A stretch of 64,000 bases of DNA from the NCBI GenBank assembly GCA_947457075.1, contig CANGUG010000013.1:38352-102351 (forward strand), in the 5' to 3' direction. Numbering within the stretch: position 1 is the stretch's first letter; the number at the start of each line of letters is the position of its first letter. Source of the stretch: Bacteroidota bacterium. GTDB lineage: Bacteria > Bacteroidota > Bacteroidia > Chitinophagales > Chitinophagaceae. Positions 63,783 to 64,000 of the stretch are shown here, piece by piece. A program made the position numbers and the translations under genes. Below the pieces are notes generated by a model. That model worked only from the letters and a program-made list of their open reading frames with translations, was not told the origin of the DNA and searched no databases.

Positions 63783-64000
63783 AGTTAAATGTAAGAATTT
63801 TACAGTAAAACCACAAAAGCGCGCGCCAAAATTCAAGCAGGATTATTCCACCGTAATGGAATGTGACCCATTAACCGTGCTTGCCAAAGATACTAATTTA
63901 TATTTTTTGACCTTAGGTCTTGAAATCAATGTTGCAGATCTCTGGGTTTCACATTACTCTGACCATCAACAGTATCTATTTGAGACGATCACTAAGTTCC
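63783..64000. other. Window-edge region upstream of the AlkB-like gene
   Basis: 218 bases with no gene I can support. A plus-strand frame from ATG 63856 is open to the edge (about 48 codons), but its opening half overlaps the candidate AlkB promoter. On the minus strand short frames end with stops near 63976 and 63968 and could be the end of another gene. Both are too short to judge. Confidence 0.4.
63885..63919 (-). promoter_or_regulatory. Candidate promoter and palindrome of the AlkB-like gene
   Basis: TATCTTTG on the minus strand (63885-63892) is an exact -7 match. The palindrome GACCT-T-AGGTC (63909-63919) lies where the -33 box should be, and no TTTG is present there, so activation by a bound regulator is possible. 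Leader about 95 bases. Confidence 0.35.

Noticed and set aside
63856..64000. Open plus-strand frame running off the window end
   Set aside because: Only about 48 codons are visible, no motif is recognisable, and it overlaps the candidate promoter of the AlkB-like gene. It could be real but cannot be supported.
1..64000. CRISPR arrays, tRNA and rRNA genes
   Set aside because: No regularly spaced repeats, cloverleaf-like sequences or rRNA signatures were found on either strand by reading.

Overview
The window is a gene-dense, AT-rich stretch of a Bacteroidota chromosome. Family content suggests the order Chitinophagales or a relative; I infer this and did not compute it. The evidence is: (i) repeated matches to the Bacteroidota -7 promoter element TAnnTTTG upstream of starts; (ii) lineage-typical families, namely a TamL-type lipid-anchored Omp85 protein, a type IX secretion plug protein, a Porin_10-like porin, a CzcA-TolC fusion, an archaeal/eukaryotic-type ProRS, DUF4954 and DUF5683; (iii) the parA-parB-DUF5683-dapB gene order. 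I saw no phage, insertion sequence, CRISPR array, tRNA or rRNA. One structural RNA, the small SRP RNA, is present.

Layout. 1-12 kb: 5'-truncated sppA with an ABC-2 permease and an SRPBCC protein, then queG, clpB, an MFS exporter, purine nucleoside phosphorylase, a porin-like barrel and a secreted HMA metal-binding protein. 11.7-17.7 kb: a small exported protein and a heavy-metal efflux unit made of an RND pump fused to its TolC-like outer-membrane factor, plus a lipoprotein adaptor. 17.7-20.8 kb, minus strand: a tightly overlapping operon of M42 aminopeptidase, class I glutamine amidotransferase and an ATP-grasp-like protein, the best candidate here for an undescribed pathway. 20.9-25.4 kb: a LuxE-like acyl-adenylating enzyme, a membrane-spanning probable one-component regulator, dapD and an EamA exporter. 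25.5-33.6 kb: YrdC/Sua5-type protein, a GT9 transferase, CCA-adding enzyme, a pRiA4b ORF-3-like protein, miaA and two M16 peptidases.

33.7-44.4 kb is rich in cell-envelope genes: a FadL-like barrel, a Gly-Trp repeat lipoprotein, TamL, a LolE/FtsX-like permease and the T9SS plug protein. proS, truB and a SpoU rRNA methyltransferase lie among them. 44.4-50.8 kb holds ffs, an FSA-type transaldolase, an AlkD-like glycosylase, a Gfo/Idh oxidoreductase, aconitase, a PspC protein and kdsA. 50.8-55.2 kb, minus strand, is a probable operon parA-parB-DUF5683-dapB-rrf2-barrel. 55.2-64 kb holds a metallophosphoesterase, a PorT-like barrel, DUF4954, a secreted amidase, an RhlE-type helicase, an MmcQ/YjbR protein and an AlkB-type membrane di-iron monooxygenase.

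Most genes are core metabolism, translation or envelope biogenesis. Start codons were adjusted where a -7 element, a signal peptide or an overlap showed that the longest reading frame was too long. Several genes place the -7 element only 4-5 bases before the start codon, which suggests leaderless or nearly leaderless mRNAs.
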